Below, one piece after another: positions 1 to 11,500 of a stretch of DNA of 64,000 nucleotides. The notes below the pieces were generated by a model. It searched no databases. It had not been told where the DNA came from and saw only the letters and a program-made list of their open reading frames with translations. The stretch covers positions 17,288,097 to 17,352,096 of the forward strand of contig NC_049905.1 in NCBI RefSeq assembly GCF_001411555.2. The letters are read 5' to 3'. The stretch is from Juglans regia. Taxonomy: Eukaryota > Streptophyta > Magnoliopsida > Fagales > Juglandaceae. Position 1 is the stretch's first letter. Each line of letters opens with the position of its first letter. The translations under genes and the position numbers were made by a program.

Positions 1-556
1 CATCGGTGTCACTCAGGTCATCGACAATTTGTCATCTGACTGCCCTCAGTCACCAATTACAAATGAGGTTGGCATTTTTTTCTAGGGTTCGAGGGTCTTT
101 CCATGGTTTTAAATACTTTGGAAGAAGCGGACGAGTCTCTTCAGAATATAACGATGTTATAACAAAAGGTAGTGCTTCTCCTATCTGTTCTATGCCTCCA
201 GAAGGAGCAGTAGGGTTTGATAAAGTGGCATAGAAAGGGTCGTCGGGGAGTGCATACCTACAAGCAATGTTCTCGTTGATGGAACGACGACACCTACGTT
301 GGAGGTGGAGGAACCTCCAATGGTGACAGCAACAATATAACTGTTGAGAAGGTTCGAGATTTGAGCACAGGAGATGGTGGGGAGGAAATTATGGGTTTGT
401 CGTTGGTACCTTGTGAGGAGGAATGTTTAGGGTCGAGATTGCAGTTGAGAGCGTGTCCGGGGAAAATGTCGTTCCCCTAGTATCTCTTGCTCCAATAAAC
501 AATATAGAGGGTTTATCATCGGATTGGGTTCTTTCATGTGGTATGCCACATTAGCA
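1..556 (+). mobile_element. Degenerate ORF remnant, possibly the 5' region of an L1-type LINE
   Basis: The stretch has codon-like composition with scattered stops. Near its end it reads PLVSLAPINN...LSSDWVL, which resembles the segment just before the endonuclease in plant LINE polyproteins. No catalytic motif is visible. The resemblance stops where the RFC1-leader duplicate begins at about 557. This is a weak call; it could be another decayed retroelement ORF. Confidence 0.3.
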
Positions 557-1546
557 TGACAGGAAAAGCTACTGTAAAGGATTAGTGAAATGCTTTAGGT
601 CTCAAGTTATGCACACACAGAGAGAGAGAGAGAGAAGGGGGCACACTAGGACAATGTCTCTACTAGCCTTTGGCTGGGTTATTTTGTATCTCTAGAGCAA
701 CAAGCAAGAACCTGAAAGAACTAACATCTTGTCTATCACGGCAAGCTTTGACAATCCATGAGAATTTTTATTTGGCAAGCGGTTGCTCCTTGCAACATTA
801 ATTTCATCAAAGCTACCAAATTTCCTTGACATTGCAATTTCCTATACTGTCAAACAATTTCAACACTGGAATTTCCTCTACTATCAAATCATTGCAGAGA
901 GAGAGAGGGATACCTGGCAGTAGAGAGTTGTTGGCAGGACTGCAGCGCAGGGCAACTAGCGGCAAAGAAGCCGATGAACGATTCTCTATCTCAGGGCTCA
1001 GGTTGGGAAAAGAATTGGGGGTGAGGGGGTTTTGGGGGAGGGTGTCTGGAGCTGCAGACTAAAAGAGGAAAAACAAAACTAAGGCGTGTTGGATAGTGAG
1101 ATGAAATGCGATGATTTGTGAATAGTAGTGAAATAATTTATGAATAATAGTAAAATTGTTTGAGCTAAGTGTTTTATGGGATTTTGAAAAATGAGAGATA
1201 AAAAATTAAATTAAAATATTATAAAATTAAAATATTGTTATAATATAATTTTTTAATATAATTTTTGTTTGAGAATTTGAAAGATTTGAATTATTTTGTG
1301 TTTTGTTTGAAGTTTGAGAAAGTTGTAATGATTAGATAATGATTAGATAAAAAAAAGTTAAGGATTTAAAATTGAAAAGTATTTATGCTTGTGATGTTTG
1401 GATATTGAGATAAAATGAAGGCTCTTGCAATCCAAACAAGGCCTACGTGCAGAGCAGGGGTAGTGAAAAGGGGAAAAAAATAAGGCCTGGTTTGGATAGT
1501 GAGATGTTTTCATCTCATCTCATCTCATCTCAATATCCATACACCA
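557..1546 (-). repeat. Truncated duplicate of the RFC1 promoter/leader block
   Basis: This segment aligns along its whole length, with indels, to 34095-35012 in the same orientation. Shared features are the start (aagctactgtaaaggatta), a GA run, the text gttattttgt.tctctagagc, the pyrimidine-rich leader with its conserved gtatc splice donor, the MITE starting at 1083, and the ctcatctcatctcatctcaa end. It corresponds to the RFC1 upstream region, non-coding exon 1 and part of intron 1. No coding exon follows it at lower coordinates, so it is a 5' fragment of an old duplication, not a second gene. Confidence 0.85.
1083..1443. mobile_element. Tourist-like (PIF/Harbinger-type) MITE inside the RFC1-leader duplicate
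   Basis: Terminal inverted repeats are ggcgtgttggatag on the left and the complement of ctatc/gcaatccaaacaaggcc on the right. Flanks are TAA and TAC, a decayed 3-bp target duplication. The interior is AT-rich and non-coding. The same MITE sits at the same place in the other copy of the block (34556-34912), so it inserted before the duplication. Confidence 0.75.
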
Positions 1547-2160
1547 TAAATATAAACACTTTCAATTTTAAATTTTTAACTTTTTTTATCTAATCATTAC
1601 AACTTTCTCAAACTTCAAAACAAAACAAAAAAATAATTCAACTTTTTTAAATCTCTAAATAAAAATAATATTAAAAAATAATATTCTAATAATATCTTAA
1701 CTTTATAATATTTTTATTTGACTTTTTTTCTCTCATTTCTTAAAATTTCATAAAACATTTTGACTTGGGATTGCTCCCCTCTCATCTCGAGTGACCCTCC
1801 GATGTATGATTCTAAACCTCTGTTTCCATTCACTAGGACAGGATATGGTAGATTACAGAAATCCCTCAAACGTATGTGCAAAGCATACCCACCCTCTACC
1901 TTGATTTCCTTCAGGTAGGACCGTGACACTGCATCTTTCACCTCCTCCATGCACCTCCAATAACAAGAAACGACGGTTTGGTTACACAAAATCAATCTAT
2001 TTCATCTCATATAATCATTACAACTTTTCCAAACTCTCACACAAAATATAATAAACAATTTAACTATTTCAAATCTCAAAACAGAAATAACATTAAAAAA
2101 TTATATTATAACAATATTTTATTTAACTTTCAATAAAACATCTCATCTCATCTGAATTGT
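1484..2160. mobile_element. MITE-family repeat, reverse orientation, with a foreign internal segment
   Basis: It starts after TAA with ggcctggtttggatagtgag, followed by the ctcatctcatctcaatatcc type terminus of the same MITE family. AT-rich internal family sequence covers ~1550-1760 and ~2000-2150. Between them, at ~1765-1990, is a more GC-rich block unlike any other copy here. The right terminus is degenerate. Confidence 0.5.
1714..1995 (-). pseudogene. Gene-like ORF fragment captured inside a MITE-type repeat
   Basis: An open frame of 93 codons on the minus strand covers the GC-richer insert. The part that looks protein-like begins MEEVKDAVSRSYLKEIKVEG and includes LRDFCNLPYPVLVNGNRG; the last ~20 codons run into MITE sequence. 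I do not recognise the source family. It lacks upstream exons or a promoter and is probably a captured or orphan exon fragment. Confidence 0.35.
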
Positions 2161-2521
2161 GATCCATGCCGATTCACAAATAGAAGGAATCCACCTACAA
2201 ATGATCCGAGCCAGGAGGAAGGTAATTCTCCCCTGAACAGGATCTTCTAATCAAGCCCAATGAACGGGTAATTAATCATAATCGCAGTTTTACTCACAAA
2301 GACTATTCCATGTGTTTATATCGATGAAAAAAATAGCTTTTTTTGATAATTAAGTAATAGCAGGTAATGCCTTCCAACGCTCACATGAACCCACAAAAAC
2401 AGTGCAAAGCATGAAAATCTACAATTCGTTTTCAAATTACTACGGCAAAATGAGGTAAACCTACCTACATCGATTATGAACAATGCTAAAACTTATCCAA
2501 GCCTCAAATTTCTTTATTTTC

Positions 2522-5500
2522 TCATCTCTTTCTCTTGGCACCAGCTCCTGCTGCACCTCGCCCACCTTTCTTCTCTGTAGGTCCGGAACCACCTTTTCTT
2601 CTGCCAACTGGTGTTTTCTTAGCACCTGAGTTTCCTGTGCCCTTCAGATCCAATTCTACTTGCACTCCTACGGTATGACATAACACACAGACAGCATAAC
2701 TAAATAATAATTCTCATCCATTCAAGAAAACCAATCCAGAATAATTCAAAATGAAATTAGTATTTAGGTGAATACTCCAGACCATCAAGTGCAAGTGGGG
2801 TACTATTACCAACCTTTGGAATTCAAACTTTGAAGTTCCAACTGCAACTTCTCACCATTGGCAGTACTGTCTGACATAATCAAAAGGAAAATAAAAGTGC
2901 TAACCATTATTCCGTGATCAAACAAGCAGTTAATATACTAGGAACCAGGAAGAATTATTTCCATAAATAAATAGATGAGACAAAAACATATGGCACATTT
3001 TCTTAAGAGAAATGATAGTTGCAGTCGTGAGTGTGCAAGTACCGTGCAATCACTTTGAAAAAAATGAATAAATACGGGACTCATATGAAAAAATAATAAT
3101 TTTTTAATAGTGAACCCCACTCTTTTTCAAAGCGACTGCATGGACTTGCGCACTTCACGACTGCATCATTACTCTTTTCTTAAATGTCCAGAATACAGCT
3201 TCCTAAATTAATATAGATAAGGGATAACTTCAACTCTTCTCATAAATAAGGAACCTAGAAGAATTCAATCTACATAAATAAGGAATTTGACAAGAATTTG
3301 ATCAAATGCGATTTTTTCATATTTCTAGCAAAGAACTGAAAAAACGAAAACTGAGAAAAATAAGTTCCATGATTCCAGAAGACAGGCGGCATCCGGGAAA
3401 ATTTTGTGTAGTTTTATGATATGTTTGCTTATACATTAAGAAACAGCCTTGACAACTTCCTAGGGAACGTTACAGAATTTGATAAGAATTAGCTAAACAT
3501 TCCATTCAGTCTTCTCAAAAAGAAATCAGAAAATGAAAACTGAAAGCATCCATAAGATGATGTGGGTGGCTCGCTGGCTTTGGGAAAATTTTTCAGAAAA
3601 GGGCTTCCTGTTATCATTCTCAGCATTATTTTAACTGGCTTCAGTTATTTTTTTGTTCTTTTGACTCCCAAGGGCTAAAAACTGTTTCTTGAACCCAAAA
3701 CCAAAAGAGCCCTGAAGGCATCACTTGTTTGCAATAATAAACAACAAGCACCTCAAATGAGTTTTCTTCGAATTCTTGCAACTCCAAGAACAGAAGAAAT
3801 TGTAGGAGTTCAAAAGCAAACAGGTCCTTAAGTTAGCTTGAGGCATGGACTACCAGTTTGCAAAGAACTCACATTTGTGCTAAGTGCACTTAAGCGCAAG
3901 TGCCATTTAGAGCCTAGGCGCAGAGCTCAAGCACTCACCTGATTGAAGTAAGACACAGATTTTTAAAGTTAAAAGTATAGTAACAAAAAATCCACAAAAT
4001 GCAATAACAAAGGTTTTAAAAACAAGATGATAATATATTTAAACCTGTTAACTCAATTTATTAGAGTACTCTGCAATATGAAAACCATGTAATTAACTAA
4101 TTAAATAAAATTTATGGAATTTTAGTCAAACAACCTTGTGCTATAGGGTACTTGGGTTTATGATATTGTAACTTTTCTTTTTTGTGAAATAACCCATATA
4201 GTATGAGTTAATTAGAAAGAGGACCCCATGTTAATTTTGTCGTCCATCAAATTTAATCAAAAACACGTGGCAGCCTTACAAATTGTCACATATCAACTTT
4301 TAATTTTTTTTTTAAATAATTTAATTAATTTTCTAGAAATAATAATAATAAGTAAATTTTTCATATAAAGAAAAACAATTTATCATCTTAGAATATCAAA
4401 CTTAAAAAAATGGAATGCACCCACATGGTGGCCAAGCTTTACTTGAACATAACATTTTATATAATTCTCTAGTGCTATCAACATAATACTTGATAGCCAC
4501 TCATACAAAAAACTTATTTGATAGCCATAATCAAATTAAAGTACATGGCTAAATTAAGTCAAAATATACCAAAAATTCCATTACCAAAATGCTCAAGAAT
4601 TGTAGGCATTGACTTCCATGCTAACATAAGCAATTAAATACCAATTCATCTAGAAAGCCAACTTGGACTATTATATCGAGTTCAAAGCATATACATCACT
4701 AATGACAATGTGTGGCACCATGGTACATAAATAACCTTCAATATCAACTAAATACTTCGAGAATATTTGTTACATCATTTTCTGGGTCTTAAAATGATAT
4801 TTTAAAATTTTCTTTTAAAAAATAACAAAAGTGCACTTTTTTGCGCTTTAAGTTCACACAAAAAGCCCCAAAAAGCACGCTTAGAGCTCACTTTTGTAAA
4901 TGCACTTCGACCTTGGGGCTTTTGTGCTTATGTGCACCTTTAACAACACTGGCTAAAAAGGTACCTCACAAGTCTGGGCTCATACTTAAGATCTATACCA
5001 AAACGGAAGTTTCAGTAGACCATCTAGCAATGATGGTTAAAGCACAAAGCACCAAAAGCAAAGCATGGTTACACTAGAGGACTTAAAGCACACTTTTTGT
5101 GCACTTAAAGTGCGCTTTTGCAATTTGAGAAAAAAAACTATAAACATTAGTTCAAGACCCAAAAAATGATACAAATAAATATTCTTATGTATTTAGTTCA
5201 TATTGAAGATGATTTACGAACCATGGAGACACATGCTGCCATATGTGATGTATATACTTTGATTGAACCATCATTCTTGAGCTTTTTTGGTCCATTTTGA
5301 CTGAACCATTTACTATAATTTAATTATGGCTATCATGTAAAGTTAGTAACCATGTAAAGTTAGTAAACCATAAGAGATTTAGGAAAGGTAAATTTGGTCA
5401 TACACCCCCCTATGCTATGGCTCACAAGACGGGCCATAGTAGAGGGGGTGTATAACCAAATTACCTTTAGAAAATCTGGTTTTGCTTAAATAGAAAAATA

Positions 5501-8500
5501 GTCCTTCTGGTTTGCCTCAAAATCAAATTGCTCCCTTGGTTTTTCAAATTGGCCCCTTCATTAAAATCAGTTAGTAAACCGGTAATCCTGCTGACGTGGC
5601 ATTCCACATGAAAGAATATTGAAAAAGAACAAAAAATGTCAAGAAATATTTTAAAACATAGGCTAAAATTAACAAAAATACGCACGAGAGAAAAGCGTCC
5701 CTTCCTGCCCCCGACCACCCTGTGGTGACGGCAAACTACTGTGAGAGTGGGGAACAAATCACCACGAGAATATCAAATTTTTTTTAGGAAAAAACAAATA
5801 GGTGCAAGTATGGGAGAATTGTTAAAGAAAACAAAACAAATCTTCAAATTTAAATAAATCCCTTCATGTTGCATGATACTCTAAATTTAGTTAATAGGCT
5901 AAATATATTATCATCTTTTTAAACCTTTTTTATTCCATTTTATTTTATTAAACATCATCTTTAAAATTATGCACTTTACTTCAATCAAGCATGTGCTTGT
6001 GCTTTGTGCCTAGGCTCTAGACGGCGTTCACACTTATTTGTGCCTAGCACTTTCAACAACATTGGCCTATAGGGTCTTAAAAGGCATCTCACTTGGGACA
6101 AGGTTTTCCCCAGCCTTAGCAAAGCATCTTCTCCTCCCATCTTTAGGGGTGCTACCCACCCTAAATGGGTAGGTAGCACCTGCCCCCCGGCCCCGCCTGG
6201 GCAGGGTGGTCATTTTCTACCCCACCCCCGACTCCATATCAAACCCCCTATCTTTGCCCAGCCAAACCCTAAATCTAAGATCCAACCCATAAATTTTCAG
6301 ATCCACAACCTACATATTCAAACCCCAAATCATAGATCAAACTCCAAATATGTAACAAATAATAGTAAAAAGAACAGAATGCAAAACCCTCTTACCCACG
6401 GCCAAATCCTGGCCATGGGTGCCGTGGGTCTGCGTAGGAGGAGGCGAAGAAGATGAAGAGAAAAGGAGAAAGAGGCAGGGGAGGAAGAAAATAACAGGAG
6501 AGAAAAAAAAGGGGGGGGGGGGGGGGGGCAGCTGGAAGTAAAATATGATGTGGAGTGAGAAGTTTGAGGGTTTTTAAGTTATATACCTAGGTGGGCGGGC
6601 GGGCAGGTGAAACCGGGGCAGGTAGAATACCCTCCATCCCCCGCCAACATATATGTATTTTAAGTATTGATCAGCCCACCTGTCTAGTAGAGTGCGGGCT
6701 GAGCAACTATGCCGGGTGGGCTGGGTTATGGGGGCACGCTCAGCAACACTGGGCCATCTTCCCTACTGTATGTGACAGTATTTAACCCTCGTCCACTAGG
6801 GATTTTTTCAACCAGCCAAACAAATAGCAAACTACACAAGCAGAAAAGTGAAGGTAAGGGATGCAAGTTCAAGCATATTCCCCCTCATCATTTTACGTTT
6901 GTCATCTTTTGTATGCCTTACTACTTTTCGTTTCCTTTCTTTTCTTTTCCCTTTTTGAGGGTGTGCAGGGAGAATGAAATATAAACACACTAGATAAGAA
7001 TGACTGCTACTCAAAGATCTAGAGCTTACTGTTGTTTATAAGATGAGAAGACCGCTACATAAATAACTCAGACAGAGACCCTTAGAATAAAAAATTGAGC
7101 AACATCAATCAGTTTTTCCCCTTTTTGCCTCTAGTTGGGGGTGGTTGAGATGAATTAAGTTGAATCTTGATTATTCCAACACTTTAGTGCTTGAAAATAA
7201 GTTTTTTTTTTTCCTGATAAGTATAGAGTGAACTCTATTGACTTACCTCAAAGTAGTGTTTGTAATCCAAAAGAAACATAAAAATGAAAAGAAAAAGAAA
7301 GTATCAATTTTACCGGTCTTTAAATCTAGGTTTATTTGTTTTTTCCTTTTCTCTCTCTTCCTGGAACCCAAGAGCTGCCAATCATACTTTCCTCTTTTCT
7401 TTTTGTCAAAGCATGTGGCACGTTTTAATTGGGAATATCTATATAGAGTGAACTCTATCGGCTTACCTTAAAGTAGTGTTTGAAATCCAAAAGGAACACA
7501 AAAACGAAAAGAAAAAGAAAGTATCAATTTTATCTGTCTTTAAATCTAGCTGTATTTGTTTTTTTCTCTTTTCCTTTTCTTTTTCTTCACCAAGAGCTGC
7601 CAATCATACTTCCCTCTTTTCTTTTTGTCAAAGCATGTGGCACGTTTTAATTTGAAGGGATGTAATATATATTTCAGCGCAGGAGGAGGAGGAGGGGGGG
7701 GGGGGGGTTTGCCCTTGTTTATTTGTATACTAAGAATGAAAAGCATTGACCATGTGAGGGAAGATCAATCAAATCCTGCATTAAGTGAGGAAGGTTACCT
7801 AAATCCTCTGTATCCGAAGAGTTTTCTTCTTCATTTTCTGCCAATGTGTCAACATTGGCATCAGAAAACCCATCATCAGATGGCTCTAGCATTGCTGCGA
7901 TTCGCTTTTTAGGAGCCTTTCTCATTCCAGGAAGCATAACTAAATCAGCAGCTCGTACCATTCTTGACTTGCTTCCTTCTTTGTAAGCCTTGGTGAGAGC
8001 AGCTTTCACAGCAGGCTGTATACCATCCAGTGGATTTGGATGTCCCTGATGCATAAAGATAATCATGAAATAATACTGTTATAGCAGTTATGATAATCAT
8101 GGTGCAAGCAAAGCAGGTAGGGGTACCCGAAATTTTGATAGCTCCACAATAGTATCGAAATCCTCCTGGGTTATTGAGTAAATATTCATAAACTCAACAA
8201 CCTTTTGAACGGCTTCATCCTGGTCATCATTTCACATTGAATGGATGTAGGCTCAACAAATATTCCATTTTAACTTCACCAACATTTTGTAAATTAAATA
8301 TAGTAGAGAAATGGTACTTCCAACCTTATGGAGCACTCGCAGTGGCTCAGTCAACTGTTTAAGAAGAAGAGTAAAGTATTCTACTCGTAGGTTTTCCCTG
8401 TATCATTTAGCACAAAGGGACAATTAGACAGCTAGCAATGGGAGAAAACGAGATTTACAAGCATAAACAACCACCACAAAGACTAATAATACAAATTTCA

Positions 8501-11500
8501 CTTTGAAACAGAGAGAAAGGGTCGGGCATGGAGAAAAAAATACAATAAATCTTCTCTCATGTTAAATACTTTTTTACAAGTAATGATCATTTCATATAAA
8601 AACGCTAAAAGGTGCATTCCACTTAGAATGAGATGTGTACAAGAAAATCATCCAACTTGAAATAGAAAGAGAGAGATACAAGATAATCAGTAAGAGTAAG
8701 CCCATTAAAGTCCAGAGGAGTGTTCAAAAAGAAAGTCTTGAGCTCCTCTATTGTCTCATCCTCAAAATTTCTATCATTCATTTCCCTTTAAATACACTAT
8801 ATGAGACATGTAGGAATTTTCCACACTGCGAGATTTGTGGACTACACCTAATACTCTGCACGAGTGACACAAACCAAACCAACCCGACTGAAGAAAATCA
8901 TTTCAAAGTACTAGCCCCCTGGCAATGTAGTCGAAGATGGTCAACATACTTGCCACAAAGAGTTGTCTCCAAAAGGTCCGCCACTGAATCGTTCTTAAGT
9001 CTTAACTGAAGCCACCCAATAGACCTTCGGGTAAGCTTCTTTGAGAGCCCTTCTACCACACCACTGATCATGCTAGATTTTGCTCCTAGCACCATTTTGC
9101 ACTTCAAATTTAGTATGATTAGAAACCTTCTCCCACCCTTTTCTTATATTATTCCATAATTCCATCACATATGGTCCTGACCTCAATAGAACAACATCCA
9201 CCACGCAAACATCCCTACTTAGCATCTACAATCATTCTCCACAAGGCCTCTTTCTCATTCTGATAGTGCCAAAGCCACTTCCCCAAGAGTGCACAATTAA
9301 ATAAAATCAAGTTCCAAACTTCTAATCCACCCTTGGGGATCGGGGAACATACTTTGGCTCAACTTACCATGTGAAATTTTCAACTCTTCTCCTAATCTAA
9401 ACCCCAAAGGAAGTCCCCTACAACTTTTCCAGGCAATTAGCAACACCAAAGGGAGATTGGAGAGAGTAGTCTTCAGTTAGTAAAGTACACGTCAAGTAAA
9501 ATGAATTAGATATCCTCGTACTAAGACAAGAAAGTGATTTCTGAACCCTATGGAATCTACTTCAAGTTTGAATCTAACTAACAGGAGATGGAACACTTTA
9601 GATATTAACTAGATAACTTGAGTAACATTTAAGCTTCCATGTTGAAGAAAGCACTACAATAAATTTTGCATATGAAATTTTGTATAGAACAATAACTGCT
9701 TGAGCAGTAGCAAATTGTATGGAGAGTGCCTCAGATTGAAGCCAAACAGCATTATAAAGTGCCTACATATTTTGTACGGTTAGCATTCACTCTGAAAAAT
9801 ACACCAACGGCAACTTCTTTATGTGAACTGAGAAAACAGGAATTTGGTACTTCATTGTATGATTGCTAACGACCTTTAGTCCATTGGCTTAACATAACTT
9901 GGGGTCAAATGGGTAATTGATTTGTACTTTTGTTTGAAAGAAAGGTAATTGATTTGAACAAGTAAATTCTCATTTCTATGGACATAGTAGTGCTCCAATG
10001 CATTTGGCTTCGCATAATTTGCAGAACTCATCGACTGTATTTGATAGTTTACAGGATTTCACCACCATTTCAACTTTATGTTTTCCTGTATGCTTTGGTT
10101 CTCTTATTAATATTATTCTCTTACTAATCAAAACTAAAACAGAATCTTACAGCCATTCTAACCTCAAACAAGTATAAAATTCCAAAGTTTGTTTTGCTCG
10201 ATCCATCTCCTCACTAACTAAGCAGTATACCAAAGAAACAAATGTGTTCCGATTCATAATGAGGTAAGTGGCCCTATGGGGTAGGCCTTTGGAAGTTTAT
10301 AAGAAGAGGTTGGGATATATATTTTAGACATATTAGATATACCCATTTTAAGGTGGGTAATGGGCCCAGAATTAAATTTTGGCAAGATATATGGTGTGGC
10401 GTTTGGGTGCTCAAGGAAGTTTACTTAGAAATCTTCAGTATAGCGAGAATGCAAGAAGCCTCGATTGCGGACCTTGTAGACCTATCCAATGGTGTACTCC
10501 AATGGAAAATTAAATTCTCTAAAGATGCTCAAGATTGGGAAGCTGACGACTTCTTGGAGTTCTACCATCTAGTGTATTATATTCAAATGAGGGGGGGAAG
10601 TTAAAGACAAGATTTCTTGGCATCCTACTAAGAAAGGTAAGTGCACCATCGACTTATTTTACCAATCTCTTTCTACACATAATGCAAGTCCATTCTAGTG
10701 GAAGAGTGAAAGACTAAGGCTGCATTTGGAGGTTGAGCTGAGTTGAGATGAGTTGAGTTCTTTATGAATAGTAGTGAGTTGAGATGGTGGAGTAAGTTTT
10801 GCGGGGCCCACTTAAGATGTGTTTGGATGTCAAATTAAGTTTAGATATATTTATGAGAATTTGAAAAAGGTTGTAGGTCCCACATGTAAAGAGGTTTTGA
10901 GTTGAGATGAGTTTAGTGATTTGAAAAAGGTTGTAGGTCCCACAGTCCAACAACCAAACGGGGCCTAAGGATCCTCTAAAGGAAATATTCTTCATATGGA
11001 CGGCTTCCTTTGGGGAAGATCCTCACCTTAGATAACTCAAGGAAACGTCAGATCATCGCCATGGATTGGTGTTGTATGTGCAAAAAGAGTTTGGGGGGCA
11101 AGTATGTTAGTCATCTACTACCTCATTGTGAGATTGTCGTTACCTTGTGTAGGGCTAAATAAAAATCCAACTCCGCTTTGGCTCCAACAAAATGGAGTTG
11201 GAGTCGGATTTTTTTTTTTATAATTTTTCAATCAAAGTCGAAGGTTTCACTGGACTGACACCGACTCCGATCCGATCCAACTCAGACTTATGCTCTGACT
11301 TTGCCCCCTGACTCTGACTCCAACTCTGAATTCAACTTCGATATTATACATAGGTTATAAAAATATATATTTATCTTTATATTTATCATATATAATAGTA
11401 TAGTTATATAGTTATATAACTAGAATTTATATAGTTAAATTTAATAATATACTAGTATGAGCTAATTATTATAAAATAATATACTTATGCTATAATATAA

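Noticed and set aside
557..1080. A second RFC1 gene
   Set aside because: Only the promoter/leader segment is duplicated; no SDIRKWF or later exon occurs to its left within the window.
2511..2521. AATAAA just after the RFC1 stop as the polyadenylation signal
   Set aside because: It lies within about 10 bases of the stop, too close to be the likely main signal; no better site was clear.
7556..7912. 118-codon plus-strand ORF with a glycine run
   Set aside because: It runs through the poly-G tract and the antisense of an RFC1 exon.
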